64,000 bases of DNA from Acidovorax sp. NB1 (GCF_005405905.1 NZ_BJHU01000035.1:372001-436000), one strand, 5' to 3'; positions 17,064-25,992 are shown, numbered from the stretch's first letter. Numbers and translations: made by a program. The notes: a model not told the origin generated them from the letters alone.

Positions 17064-18380
17064 ATGAAGGTCGCCGCGAACGTGGCAGTGGTGGGCGCAG
17101 GCTGGGCGGGCATGGCCGCCGCCATCGCCCACACCCAAGCCGGCCGCCAGGTCACGGTGTTCGAAGCCGCGCGCACCGTCGGCGGCCGGGCGCGCGCCGT
17201 GCCGGGCGCACTGCCCGATGGCACGCCCGCCACCCTCGACAACGGCCAGCACATCCTGATTGGCGCCTACGCCGAAAGCCTGCGCCTGATGCGATTGGTG
17301 GGCGTGGACATCGACACCGCCCTGCTGCGCCTGCCGCTCACGCTGCAGTTCCCCGACGGCCAGGGCCTGCAGCTGCCCGACCTGCCGCCGCCGCTCGATG
17401 CCCTGCTGGGCATTGCCCGCGCCAAGGGCTGGGACTGGCGGGACAAGCTGGCGCTGCTGCGCACGGCCACGGCCTGGCAGATGCGCGGATTCCGCTGCGC
17501 GCCTGCGACCTCGGTGGCCGACCTGTGCGCGCCGCTCACGCCCCGGCTCATGACCGAGTTCATCGACCCGCTGTGTGTATCGGCCCTCAACACCCCGGCG
17601 CGCGAGGCCAGCGGCCAGGTGTTTCTGCGCGTGCTGCAGGACAGCCTGTTCAGCGGGCGTGGCGGCTCCAACCTGCTGCTGCCGCGTGCAGACCTGGGCA
17701 CCCTCTTCCCCGAAGCTGCCGTGCGTTGGCTGCAGCAGCAGGGCGGCCAGGTCATCACCGGCCAGCGCATCCAGCGCCTGGTGCCGCGGCCCGGCGGGCG
17801 CTGGCAACCGGTCATCGCAGCCAACGGTGCAGAAGACCCCGAGGCGTTCGACCACATCACCCTGGCCTGCCCGTCGTGGGAGGCGAGCCGCCTGGTCGAA
17901 AGCCTGGCGGGCACGGCGGGCCTGGCCAGTGCGGCCCGCTGGAGCACCACCACCAGCGCCCTGCGGTTCGAGGCCATCACCACCGTCTATGCCCACTCAC
18001 CGGGCGCCCACCTGCCCCAGCCCATGCTGGCGCTGCGCAACACCGCCGCCCACCCGGCGCAGTTTGTGTTTGACCGGGGCCAGCTCGACGGCCAGCACGG
18101 ACTGCTGGCCTTTGTGGTGAGCGCGAGCGACGGCGACCGGGCCTTGATCGAGCAGCAGGTGCTGCAGCAGGCCGCCGCACAACTGGGCCTGCCGGGCCTG
18201 CAGCCCGTGCAAACCGTGGTGGAAAAACGTGCCACCTTTGCCTGCACCCCCGGCCTGCAGCGGCCCGGCATGCAGGTGCTGCCCGGGCTGACCGCCTGCG
18301 GCGACTATGTGGACGGCCCCTACCCCGCCACGCTGGAAGGCGCGGTGCTCAGCGGCACCGCAGTGGCTGCGCTGGCGTAA
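17064..18380 (+). CDS. hpnE: Hydroxysqualene dehydroxylase HpnE (FAD-dependent)
   Basis: The last step of the HpnCDE route, reduction of hydroxysqualene to squalene. The 438-residue protein opens with the FAD Rossmann motif VAVVGAGWAGMAAAIAHTQA, then GGRARAV (the GG motif), LDNGQHILIGAYAESLRLM, and ends with the FAD-contact GDYVDGPYPATLEGAVLSG segment. This is the amine-oxidase/phytoene-desaturase fold. Neighbour hpnD is 16 bases upstream; the pair forms one unit. No squalene-hopene cyclase is in the window. Confidence 0.93.
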   Translation: MKVAANVAVVGAGWAGMAAAIAHTQAGRQVTVFEAARTVGGRARAVPGALPDGTPATLDNGQHILIGAYAESLRLMRLVGVDIDTALLRLPLTLQFPDGQGLQLPDLPPPLDALLGIARAKGWDWRDKLALLRTATAWQMRGFRCAPATSVADLCAPLTPRLMTEFIDPLCVSALNTPAREASGQVFLRVLQDSLFSGRGGSNLLLPRADLGTLFPEAAVRWLQQQGGQVITGQRIQRLVPRPGGRWQPVIAANGAEDPEAFDHITLACPSWEASRLVESLAGTAGLASAARWSTTTSALRFEAITTVYAHSPGAHLPQPMLALRNTAAHPAQFVFDRGQLDGQHGLLAFVVSASDGDRALIEQQVLQQAAAQLGLPGLQPVQTVVEKRATFACTPGLQRPGMQVLPGLTACGDYVDGPYPATLEGAVLSGTAVAALA

Positions 18381-18500
18381 CGCGCGCCCTGGTATCCCAG
18401 GCACCCCCGGGGAAACCCCAATCCGCTTGACAGCATTCCGAAAGCACGCGGCGCACACCATACGCCCTGCAACGCCTTGATGGCTTTCACGGAGACACCC

Positions 18501-19526
18501 ATGCTGTTCGACAACGACATTTACCCCACCTTCCACCCCGCCTTCCAACCCACCCGCCGCCACCTGCTGGGCGCAGGCAGTGCCCTGGCCCTGGGCGGCC
18601 TGCTGCCCACCGCCGCATCGGCGCAGGCCGCGTGGCCCGCCAAGTCGATCCGCTTTGTCGTGCCTTTTGCCCCCGGTGGCAGCTCTGAGATCGTGGCGCG
18701 CTCCACGGCGGCCGAGCTGAGCAAGACCCTGGGCCAGAGCGTGTTTGTGGACAACAAGCCCGGCGCAGCAGGCAATATCGCCATGTCGGAAGTGGCCCGC
18801 GCAGACGACCAGCACACGCTGATCCTGGGCCACATCGGCACCCTGGCCGTGAACCCCTACATCTTCGACAAGCTGCCCTACGACGCCAACAAGGACTTCA
18901 AGCCCGTGAGCCTGCTGGCCAAGGTGCCCAGCCTGTACGTGGTGCACCCCGACGTGCCCGCCAAGAACCTCAAGGAATTCATCGCCTATGCGAAAAAGAA
19001 CCCGGGCAAGCTGAGCTACGGCTCGGCGGGCAACGGCAGTGCGGGCCACCTCGCGTTTGAGTACCTCAAGATGACCGCCGAGATCTTCATGCTGCACGTG
19101 CCCTACCGCGGCACCGGCCCCATGATGACCGACCTGCTCTCGGGCCGCCTTGACGCCGCCTCGGTGGGCGCCGCTGCCCTGCTGCCGTTCATCAAGTCCG
19201 GCAAGGTGCGCTGCATCGCCACGGGCTCCACGCAGCGCCTGCCCCAGTTGCCCGATGTGCCCACCGTGGCCGAACAGGGCTTCCCCGGCTTCGAGATGAC
19301 GCAGTGGTACGGCATGCTGGCCCCCGCGAGCCTGCCCAAGGAACACCTGGACAAGCTGGCCGCCGAAACCATGAAGGCCGTGAAGGCACCAGAAGCCCTC
19401 AAGCGCCTGAACGGCGACGCCGCCGAAGCCATTGGCGGCACACCCGCGCAGTTTGCGCAGTTCATTGCGGCGGAGCAGGCGCGCTGGCAGAAGGTGATCA
19501 AGCGCGCGCAGATCAAGCCAGATTGA
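18501..19526 (+). CDS. Bug/TctC-family periplasmic solute-binding protein
   Basis: Bug proteins bind carboxylates and other small metabolites for tripartite tricarboxylate carriers; they are greatly expanded in Burkholderiales. The start at 18501 (MLFDNDIYPTFHPAF) has GGAGA 5 bases upstream and gives 341 residues. A twin-arginine-like signal (TRRHLLGAGSALALGGLL) ends at SAQA. Family marks are WPAKSIRFVVPFAPGGSSEI, NKPGAAGNIAM, YRGTGPMMTDLLSGRLD and LPDVPTVAEQGFPGFE. No TctA or TctB membrane subunit is beside it, so its partner or role is unknown. Confidence 0.93.
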   Translation: MLFDNDIYPTFHPAFQPTRRHLLGAGSALALGGLLPTAASAQAAWPAKSIRFVVPFAPGGSSEIVARSTAAELSKTLGQSVFVDNKPGAAGNIAMSEVARADDQHTLILGHIGTLAVNPYIFDKLPYDANKDFKPVSLLAKVPSLYVVHPDVPAKNLKEFIAYAKKNPGKLSYGSAGNGSAGHLAFEYLKMTAEIFMLHVPYRGTGPMMTDLLSGRLDAASVGAAALLPFIKSGKVRCIATGSTQRLPQLPDVPTVAEQGFPGFEMTQWYGMLAPASLPKEHLDKLAAETMKAVKAPEALKRLNGDAAEAIGGTPAQFAQFIAAEQARWQKVIKRAQIKPD

Positions 19527-19532
19527 GACAGA

Positions 19533-19560
19533 GGGTCGTTGCGTTTCAGCGCAACAACCC
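19533..19560. terminator. Bidirectional hairpin between convergent genes
   Basis: GGGTCGTTGCG (19533-19543) pairs with CGCAACAACCC (19550-19560) with one mismatch and a 6-base loop. It starts 7 bases after the Bug protein stop and overlaps the last codons of the minus-strand gene that ends at 19546. No strong U-run is present on either side, so it is a possible rather than sure terminator. Confidence 0.45.
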
Positions 19561-19983
19561 CCATCCTATGGAGAGCCCCAGCACATAGAGGGCTCCCACG
19601 ATAAAGCAGGCCCTCAACCAGCCTTCACGGGAAGGGGTGTCCGCAATGTCCTCTCCGCCCAAAGCGGAGAGCAGTCCTGCAAGGAAGTACCCCAACCCTG
19701 TGATGGCATGCAGCAGGACGTTGGGCGTCAGCGCACCACACGCTGCGCCCGACATTGCGCCGGCAGCCAGCAAGGTCCCCATCGCGTCAGAGGATCCACC
19801 CAACGCAGCCCCCGCCAAGCCCAGCAACAGCGCCAGCAGGCTCCCTGCGGCTACGCCCAGCAACGCACAGGCGATCCTGAAAACCAGGCTGGACGACCAC
19901 CAGCTGTCTGCGTCTTGCTCCCTCACTTCAACACGCCATCTGTGGGATAGGCCTCGCCAAGGCCGCTTGTCACGATTGTTCAT
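19546..19983 (-). CDS. Small membrane protein of unknown function
   Basis: No family recognised. The start at 19983 (MNNRDKRPWRGLSHRWRVEV) has a GAGGGGGAGG purine run directly upstream; the frame stays open for 73 more codons upstream but overlaps the promoter region of the response regulator. The 145-residue product has a basic N-terminal stretch and then four hydrophobic glycine/alanine-rich segments (about 36-60, 66-88, 88-106 and 123-143). It is divergent from the two-component genes and convergent with the Bug gene. Confidence 0.65.
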   Translation of the reverse strand: MNNRDKRPWRGLSHRWRVEVREQDADSWWSSSLVFRIACALLGVAAGSLLALLLGLAGAALGGSSDAMGTLLAAGAMSGAACGALTPNVLLHAITGLGYFLAGLLSALGGEDIADTPSREGWLRACFIVGALYVLGLSIGWGLLR

Positions 19984-20073
19984 GCCTCCCCCTCTTTTGT
20001 TCTGCGCATCGTAGTCGCACGCCACAAGCGAGCGCAGCAAAAACCGAAACAAGTACCGCAGTAGCATCCCACC

Positions 20074-20742
20074 ATGCGCATCCTCCTGGCCGAAGACGAC
20101 CACAACCTGGGCACCTGGCTCAGCCGTGCGCTGGAGCACGCGGGCATCCAGGTGGAATGGGTGAACGATGGCCGCCTGGCTGACCGCGCCTTGCAGCAAC
20201 ATGACAACTACGACGCGCTGGTGCTGGACCTGGGGCTGCCCGGGCTGGACGGCCAGGCTGTGCTGCAGCGCCTGCGCGACCGCGACCAGCGCCTGCCTGC
20301 GCTAATCCTGACGGCCCGCGATTCGCTGGACGAGCGCGTGCGCTCGCTCAACGCCGGGGCCGACGACTTTCTGGCCAAGCCGTTCGAGCTGGCCGAGCTG
20401 GAGGCCCGCCTGCATGCCCTGGTGCGCCGTGCGCGTGGCAACGAACACCCGCGCCTGGCCTGCGGCGCGCTGGTGTACGACAACCCGCGCAAGCAGTTCA
20501 CGCTGCACGGCGAGCCCCTGGCCCTGTCGCCGCGCGAGCACGCCGTACTGCGTGTGCTGGTGCAGCGCAGCGGCGAGCCGTTTTCCAAGCAGCAGATTCT
20601 GGACCGCGTGTTCTCTGACGACGAGGACGTGCATCCCGAAGCCGTGGAGGTATTTGTGCACCGCCTGCGCAAGCGGCTGGATGGCAGCGGTGTGCGCATC
20701 ACCACGCTGCGTGGCCTGGGCTATGCGCTGGAAGCTGACTGA
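20074..20742 (+). CDS. OmpR-family response regulator (TctD-like)
   Basis: A 222-residue two-domain regulator. The receiver domain has the acidic pocket (E7, D8, D9), the phosphoacceptor D52 in LVLDLGLPG, the conserved T in ILTARD and the lysine in LAKPFELAELEAR. The C-terminal winged helix (LALSPREHAVLRVLVQRSGE to VHRLRKRLDG...GLGYALE) is of the OmpR/PhoB type. It is followed after 3 bases by its sensor kinase and then by a Bug protein, the arrangement of tricarboxylate-responsive TctD/TctE and BctD/BctE systems. Confidence 0.9.
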   Translation: MRILLAEDDHNLGTWLSRALEHAGIQVEWVNDGRLADRALQQHDNYDALVLDLGLPGLDGQAVLQRLRDRDQRLPALILTARDSLDERVRSLNAGADDFLAKPFELAELEARLHALVRRARGNEHPRLACGALVYDNPRKQFTLHGEPLALSPREHAVLRVLVQRSGEPFSKQQILDRVFSDDEDVHPEAVEVFVHRLRKRLDGSGVRITTLRGLGYALEAD

Positions 20743-20745
20743 ACC

Positions 20746-22143
20746 ATGGGCCTGACCGCACGCCTGCGCCGTGCCAGCCTGTGGCGGCTGCTGGCTTTGT
20801 TGCTGCTGCCGCTGCTCGCCGTGGTGACCGGCGTGGAGCTGTGGATGACACGGCACGACGCGCTGGAGGCCGCCAACGCGGCCTACGACCGCTCGCTGCT
20901 CGGGGCGCTCAAATCCATCGACGCCAACATCTCCACCGCCTCGGGCGGCCTGTCGGCCGAGCTGCCCTACAGCATGCTCGAATTTTTTGAACTCACGGCC
21001 AGCGGCAATGTGTACTTCCGCGTCGCATCGTCCGATGGGCTGGTGGAGCTGGGCAACGCCGACCTGCCCCTGCCACCCGGCACGCTCACGCCCGGCGTGC
21101 CCCGCTTCTACGATGCCACCTACTTCGGTGAATCCGTGCGGCTGGCAGCCTACCGCCGCACGGTAGAGGGCGCCGCACCCGGGGCCGATGCCAGCAGCGT
21201 GCTGGTGCAGGTGGCCGAAAGCACCCGCTCGCGGCAGGAGTTCACCAGCCGCTTTGTGCGCCGGGCCGCGCTGCGCGACACGCTGGTGCTGGCGCTCATG
21301 GTGCTGGGCACCGCCGCCACGCTGGCCGTGGCGCTGCGCCCGCTGGCGCGCCTGGCGCGCGAGGTGCAGGCGCGCAGCCCCGATGACATGACCCCCATGG
21401 CCGACACCGACCTGCCCGCCGACATCCGCCCCCTGGTGGCTGCCGCCAACCAGCAGATGGCCCGCACGCAGGACCTGGTGGCGCAGCAGCGGCAGTTTCT
21501 GGACGATGCCTCGCACCAGCTGCGCACCCACCTCACCACGCTGCAGATGCAGATCGACTACGCCCGGCGCGAGGCCGACGCCACCCAGGTGCAGCACACG
21601 CTCGACGCGATTGGCGGCGAGATTGCGCGCGCCACGCGCAGCACCCAGCAGCTGCTGGCCCTGGGCCGCAGCGACACGGCGGCGGTGGAGCTGGCCCCGT
21701 TCGACCTGGCCGCGCTGCTGCGCGCCGTGGCGCTGGAACTGCTGCCCCGCGCCCGCACTCGACAGATCGACTTTGGCATCCACACGCCCACGCCCGAGTT
21801 CATGGCCGTGGGCGACAGCGGCCTGCTGCGCGAGGCACTCACCAACCTCGCCGCCAACGCCATTGCCTACACACCCGAGCACGGCACCGTGACTGTGTCG
21901 GCGGCGGGGGACGGCCTGGGCTGGAGCCTCAGCGTGGAAGACAACGGCCCTGGCCTGCCCGCCAACGAACGCGATGCACTGGGCCAGCGCTACCGGCGTG
22001 GCTCGCAGGCCGCAGCGGGTGGCTCGGGCCTGGGGCTGGCGATTGCGCGCTCCATCGCTGAGCGGCACCGGGGCGGCCTGCGGCTGGAGGAAGGCTCCGG
22101 CGGCCGGGGCCTGCTGGCCATCCTGTGGTGGCCCCGGGGCTGA
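20746..22143 (+). CDS. Sensor histidine kinase (TctE-like)
   Basis: A 465-residue membrane kinase. TM1 is near residues 12-32, a periplasmic domain of about 150 residues follows, and TM2 is near 182-200. The H-box FLDDASHQLRTHL carries H257; then come the N-box (LTNLAANAIAYTP), G1 (VEDNGPGLP) and G2 (GGSGLGLAIARSI). FLDDASHQLRTHLTTL is the text usual in TctE-like kinases. It is coupled to the response regulator upstream and to a Bug protein 48 bases downstream; in related systems that protein helps the kinase sense its ligand. Confidence 0.9.
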   Translation: MGLTARLRRASLWRLLALLLLPLLAVVTGVELWMTRHDALEAANAAYDRSLLGALKSIDANISTASGGLSAELPYSMLEFFELTASGNVYFRVASSDGLVELGNADLPLPPGTLTPGVPRFYDATYFGESVRLAAYRRTVEGAAPGADASSVLVQVAESTRSRQEFTSRFVRRAALRDTLVLALMVLGTAATLAVALRPLARLAREVQARSPDDMTPMADTDLPADIRPLVAAANQQMARTQDLVAQQRQFLDDASHQLRTHLTTLQMQIDYARREADATQVQHTLDAIGGEIARATRSTQQLLALGRSDTAAVELAPFDLAALLRAVALELLPRARTRQIDFGIHTPTPEFMAVGDSGLLREALTNLAANAIAYTPEHGTVTVSAAGDGLGWSLSVEDNGPGLPANERDALGQRYRRGSQAAAGGSGLGLAIARSIAERHRGGLRLEEGSGGRGLLAILWWPRG

Positions 22144-22191
22144 AAACCCCCATCCCGCAGCGCCCCAGATTCCGCCAGAATTCGCCCCGCT

Positions 22192-23229
22192 ATGCCGTCC
22201 GCACCGACCTCAATCCCCACCCTGCCCCGCCGCCGCACCCTGCAGTGGCTGGCAGCACTGGCGGGCGCATCGGCCGCTGCGCGCGGGCCTGCGGCCTGGG
22301 CGGCCGACGCAACGCAGGAACCCGCCGAATGCATCGCCCCCTCCCGCCCCGGCGGCGGGTTCGACCTGACCTGCGGCCTGGCCACACAGGCCGTGCAGGC
22401 CGTGCGCCCCGCACGCCCACCGCTGCACACACGCTACCTGCCCGGCGGCATTGGCGCCATGGCGTTTGACCAGATCGCCACCGGACGGCTGGGCGGGCCA
22501 GGCACGCTGGTGGCGTTCTCCAGCGGCTCGCTGCTCAACATCGCGCAAGGTCGCTTTGGCCCCCACCCGGTGAGCGCCGTGCGCTGGATCGCCACCCTGG
22601 GCACCGACTACGGCGTGGTGGCCGTGCACCGTGATTCACCCCACCAACGCCTGCAAGACGTCGTTGACGCGCTGCGCAAAGACCCGGCCCGCGTGGTCTT
22701 TGGCGCGGGCGGCACCCTGGGCAGCCAGGACTGGATGAAAGCCGCGCTGCTCACCCGCGCCGCCGGGCAGGACCCCAAGCGCATGCGGTTTGTCTCATTT
22801 GAAGGCGGCGGCGAGGCGCTCAAAGCGCTGCGCGGCGGCCATATCGGCGTCTTCACCGGCGACGCGGCCGAGGCCCGGCAGGCCCTGGACAAAGGCGCGC
22901 CCCTGCGCTTTCTGGCCGTGCTGGCCCAGGCCCGCCTGCCCGGCGCCCTGGCCGACCTGCCCACGGCGCGCGAGCAAGGCGTGGACCTGGTCTGGCCCAC
23001 GGTGCGCGGCCTGTACATGGCAGCCAGCGCCCCCGACGCCGCCGTGCGCGCCTGGGTGGCAGCGTTTGCCGAAGCACTGGCCGCGCCCGGCTATGCCGCG
23101 CTGTGCAGCCAGTACGGCCTGTACCCGTTTGCACGCACCGGGGCGGCGCTGGAGGAGTTTGTGCAACGCAGCCTGGCCGACTACCGCCAGCTGGCGCAGG
23201 AGCTGGGCCTGCGGTCCTGGCCGCGCTGA
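22192..23229 (+). CDS. Bug/TctC-family binding protein in operon with a TctDE-like system
   Basis: A 345-residue periplasmic binding protein. The signal has a twin-arginine-like RRRTLQWLAALAGASAAA core. The mature part is a divergent Bug protein: PSRPGGGFDLTCGLATQAV replaces the usual PGG loop, LPGGIGAMAFDQI follows, and FEGGGEALKALRGGHIGVFTGD is the second ligand loop. It starts 48 bases after the kinase gene. With no TctA/TctB permease in the window, it may work as the ligand-sensing partner of the kinase, as described for BctC-BctE of Bordetella, rather than in uptake; that is inference. Confidence 0.88.
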   Translation: MPSAPTSIPTLPRRRTLQWLAALAGASAAARGPAAWAADATQEPAECIAPSRPGGGFDLTCGLATQAVQAVRPARPPLHTRYLPGGIGAMAFDQIATGRLGGPGTLVAFSSGSLLNIAQGRFGPHPVSAVRWIATLGTDYGVVAVHRDSPHQRLQDVVDALRKDPARVVFGAGGTLGSQDWMKAALLTRAAGQDPKRMRFVSFEGGGEALKALRGGHIGVFTGDAAEARQALDKGAPLRFLAVLAQARLPGALADLPTAREQGVDLVWPTVRGLYMAASAPDAAVRAWVAAFAEALAAPGYAALCSQYGLYPFARTGAALEEFVQRSLADYRQLAQELGLRSWPR

Positions 23230-23261
23230 GGCGGCAATCGGCTGCGGCCCGTAAACCGGCC

Positions 23262-23831
23262 TCAGGCGGGGCAGATGGACAGCAGCGGCCAGCGCTCGGC
23301 AAATCGTTTGGACGCCACGCGCTCGCGGTAGGAGCGGGCATCGGCGCGCACCGGGTTGTGGCGAACGATCAGGTGGAACAAGTCATCCAGCCCGTGGGGA
23401 GCCACAACGCCGATGGAGTCGTCAGCGCGCAGGAAAACACCCACACAGGTGGCAATCTCCGGCCAGGTGCTCACGCCATCCTCCAGCGACACCAAGGGCG
23501 CTACCTGCTGCCCCAGATGGCGCGCAAACCAGTGGTGCACAGTGGCCTGGTTGGTGACTTCCCATGCGACAGACGGCATCTCGCAGCGCAACCGATGTTC
23601 CAGCGCCGCGTCGTGTTCTGCACTTTCCACTGTGGGGTCAAAGTAGACAACATCCACGTCATCCAGCGGTGTGGGTTCTGCAAACCCGTGCAAGGCATCC
23701 CACACCAGCGAGCGCACCGCGCCAGCCCCTATGCACCACGAGTTCAGTTCCAGCTTTCGCACGGCGCGCAGCGCGCCCATCAGCACAGGCGAAGCACGCA
23801 CCAGCGTGACAAGCTGATGGTGGTGACTCAC
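23262..23831 (-). CDS. Nucleotidyltransferase-fold protein (DUF925/NTP_transf_6-like)
   Basis: A 189-residue protein with the minimal nucleotidyltransferase pattern: CIGAGAVRSLVWDALHG (the GxG-like start) followed by the acidic DDVDVVYFDP. It matches the NTP_transf_6 (DUF925) family in layout; the substrate is unknown. It lies convergent to the Bug gene and ends 32 bases from it. The start MSHHHQLVTLVRASPVLMGA is an internal choice with no strong ribosome site. Members usually occur singly, as here. Confidence 0.75.
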   Translation of the reverse strand: MSHHHQLVTLVRASPVLMGALRAVRKLELNSWCIGAGAVRSLVWDALHGFAEPTPLDDVDVVYFDPTVESAEHDAALEHRLRCEMPSVAWEVTNQATVHHWFARHLGQQVAPLVSLEDGVSTWPEIATCVGVFLRADDSIGVVAPHGLDDLFHLIVRHNPVRADARSYRERVASKRFAERWPLLSICPA

Positions 23832-23910
23832 AGGGCGGGCCGCGCGACCCGTTGGTCGGGCGCCGAGGGAGAGATCAGGGCGACCCCGCCCGCCTCACAA
23901 GCCAGCCGCT

Positions 23911-24123
23911 TCACTTCTCCAGCCACCACTGAATCACCACCTTGGCCAGGAACCCCAGAAACCCCACGCCCAGGCCCAGGAAGAGCACAAAGGTGCCAAA
24001 GCGCCCCGCCTTGGACTCCCACGCCAGCTGCCCGATGATGAACAGCATGTAGACGATGAACGCCCCCACGCCGTAGGTGAGGAAGAAACCCGAGATCTGC
24101 GCCTCGGTAAAGCCAAAAATCAC
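23911..24123 (-). CDS. Small membrane protein, DUF2788 family
   Basis: A 70-residue protein with two hydrophobic segments (about 12-33 and 42-64) and the conserved AWESKAGRFGTFVLFLGLG stretch of DUF2788 proteins. Function unknown. It starts at a GTG that overlaps the stop of the DUF2189 gene upstream (GTGA), so the two are coupled. Confidence 0.85.
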   Translation of the reverse strand: MIFGFTEAQISGFFLTYGVGAFIVYMLFIIGQLAWESKAGRFGTFVLFLGLGVGFLGFLAKVVIQWWLEK

Positions 24124-24974
24124 GATGCCCCTCCAGGCGTGCGCACCGGTGCAGCGGATGCGGCCAGGTCGCGCTCGGGCAGGCTGGAGGCGTCCACCAG
24201 GTCGCGGTAGGCGTGCCAGCTCGCGTGGCCCAGCATGGGCATCACGGCGATCAGGCCCAGCAGCAGCGAGCCCAGGCCCAGCAAGGTAAAGCCCAGGATG
24301 ATCGCCGCCCAGAACGCCATGGGCAGCGGGTTGACCACCACGGCCTGCCAGCTGGTCAGCACCGCTTGCAGCAGCGTGGCGCGGCGGTCCAGCAGCAGGG
24401 GCATGGCCACCACGCTGGACGCAAAAATCGGCGCGGCCATCAGGCTGCCCAGCGCCAGCCAGATTTCAAACAGCCAGCCCTCGCGCGCCATGACCACATG
24501 GCGCAGAAAGTCGAGCGGCGTCTCGATGGGCACGGGCGCCAGCAGGGTGATGAGCGCCGCCGATGTCATGACCCAGCCCGAGGCCGCCAGCGCCAGCAAG
24601 GCACCAAACTGCACCATGCACCAGTAGTCGTTGCCCCATTTGTTCACATGGCTGTTCTGCCAGTTGAACCAGGTCTTGAGCACCACGCCCAGGTTGGCGC
24701 TTTCGCGGCGCTCCAGCGCGCGGCTCAGCGCATACAGGCTGGTGGCCAGCACGGGCGCCACCACCAGAAAACCCGACAACGCCCCCGCCAGCAGCCAAAA
24801 CCGGTGGTGCGCCACCGCAAAGATGGCGGCCCCGAACAGCGTGAGTGCCAGGCCATGGGCAAAACTGATCCAGCCCGCCCGCGCCATGTCGCGCCAGGCC
24901 AGCACCAGCCAGGTCATGGGCTGCATCAGGCCGATGGTGCGGATGGCGGGCAACGGGGGGGGATTACGGGGCAT
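24120..24974 (-). CDS. Integral membrane protein, DUF2189 family
   Basis: A 284-residue membrane protein with about six hydrophobic segments. The start is taken at 24974 (MPRNPPPLPAIRTIGLMQPM). The IRTIGLMQPMTWLVLAWRDM opening, the GWISFAHGLALTLFGAAIFA segment and the late GLIAVMPMLGHASWHAYRDLV are typical of DUF2189, which is often near cytochrome or respiratory genes. Function unknown. It overlaps the DUF2788 gene by 4 bases. Confidence 0.82.
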   Translation of the reverse strand: MPRNPPPLPAIRTIGLMQPMTWLVLAWRDMARAGWISFAHGLALTLFGAAIFAVAHHRFWLLAGALSGFLVVAPVLATSLYALSRALERRESANLGVVLKTWFNWQNSHVNKWGNDYWCMVQFGALLALAASGWVMTSAALITLLAPVPIETPLDFLRHVVMAREGWLFEIWLALGSLMAAPIFASSVVAMPLLLDRRATLLQAVLTSWQAVVVNPLPMAFWAAIILGFTLLGLGSLLLGLIAVMPMLGHASWHAYRDLVDASSLPERDLAASAAPVRTPGGAS

Positions 24975-25075
24975 GGTGGGAGGGGTCGCTGAGCGACGCT
25001 GGAGTGTGACGTTATCGGGCCGCAGCATCAACCGCCGCGCGCCCAAACCTTGACCTGGGGCAAGAAGCAATTCGG

Positions 25076-25232
25076 GAGCCCGTCATTGCGCCACCCAGTG
25101 GTTTATGGCTGCACAAGCCCGTGCAACTGGCGCTGCCCAAGCCAGGGACGCCGAGCAAGGGCCGCCCCGCAGCAAGGGCGTCGTCCCCTCGGGGGGAAGG
25201 CGCCGAAGGCGACACAGGGGGGCGCCCATTTC
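25076..25232. repeat. Intergenic repeat-like region with GC-rich dyad
   Basis: The 256-base gap between the DUF2189 gene and the HAD gene holds no convincing gene. It contains AAGGGCGTCGTCCCCTCGGG, GGGAAGGCGCCGAAGGCGAC and ACAGGGGGGCGCCC, text I associate with a common Comamonadaceae intergenic repeat that often abuts gene ends; here it directly abuts the HAD stop. CCCCTCGGGGG and GGCGCC are short palindromes inside it. Confidence 0.45.
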
Positions 25233-25938
25233 AAGCCAACAGTCGGCACAGCGCAGTGAGGCTGTCCACCGTGGCATGCGGCTGCACGTCGTCGTGCGGC
25301 CAGGGGTGGTTGGCGCTGTTGATCCACACCGCCTGCATGCCTGCATTGAGCGCGCCCTGCGCATCCAGCGTGGCGTCGTCGCCCACGTGCAGCACCTCGT
25401 GGGGCAGCACATCGACGGCCGTGGCGGCGGCGTGGAAGATGCGCGCATCGGGCTTGGCCACGCCAAACTCCGACGCGCTGATGCTGTGGCGGAAATAGTG
25501 GCCGATGCCGATGCGGTGCACATCGGCATTGCCGTTGGACACCGCCACCACCGGGTAACGCGCCGACAAAAAAGCCAGCGTGTCGTGTGCATCGTCAAAC
25601 AGCTCCACGCGCATGCGCTCGGCAAAGAACAGGTCAAACGCCGGTTCGGCCAGCGCGGGCTCGTCACCGGCCTGCGTCAGCGCCAGGCGGATGGACTCGC
25701 GCCGCAGCCCGCTCAGGTCGTGCAGCAGGTCGGGCCGCAGCGCCACCATCTGGTTGCGGATGGCGCGCAGCGATTCGGTACTGGAGAACAGGGCCGCCGT
25801 GGCCGGGGCATGGTGCGTGAGCCAGTCCAGCAGCACGTTTTCAGCCCGCGTGATGGTGGGCCAGATGGGCCAGAGCGTGTCGTCCAGGTCGATGGAGATG
25901 GCGCGGATGCGGGAGGTGTCCAGAGAAGGATTTGGCAC
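25231..25938 (-). CDS. HAD-superfamily hydrolase (probable phosphatase)
   Basis: A HAD-IA hydrolase of about 235 residues. Motif I is ISIDLDDTLWP with the nucleophile and acid/base aspartates, motif II VVAVSNGNADV, motif III the lysine in GVAKPDARIF, and motif IV HVGDDATLD. The start is uncertain: GTG at 25938 (PNPSLDTSRIRAISIDLDD) fits the family best; the frame is open far upstream but that part lies over a terminator and the LacI gene. It lies after the terminator of the kgu operon, so it should have its own promoter. Substrate unknown. Confidence 0.85.
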   Translation of the reverse strand: MPNPSLDTSRIRAISIDLDDTLWPIWPTITRAENVLLDWLTHHAPATAALFSSTESLRAIRNQMVALRPDLLHDLSGLRRESIRLALTQAGDEPALAEPAFDLFFAERMRVELFDDAHDTLAFLSARYPVVAVSNGNADVHRIGIGHYFRHSISASEFGVAKPDARIFHAAATAVDVLPHEVLHVGDDATLDAQGALNAGMQAVWINSANHPWPHDDVQPHATVDSLTALCRLLA

Positions 25939-25962
25939 AGGGCACACCTGAAGGATGAAGGC

Positions 25963-25992
25963 AAAAAAAGAGGCCCCGGCGACACGCCGAGG
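25963..25992 (-). terminator. Rho-independent terminator of the kgu operon
   Basis: On the minus strand CCTCGGCG (25992-25985) pairs with CGCCGGGG (25981-25974) around a 3-base loop, and seven T residues follow (25969-25963) after CCTC. It lies 47 bases past the stop of the ptxS-like gene and is the strongest terminator in the window. Confidence 0.8.

Noticed and set aside
20302-22068. A 588-codon minus-strand frame opposite the two-component genes
   Set aside because: Low-complexity shadow of the response regulator and kinase genes, which have full motif sets.
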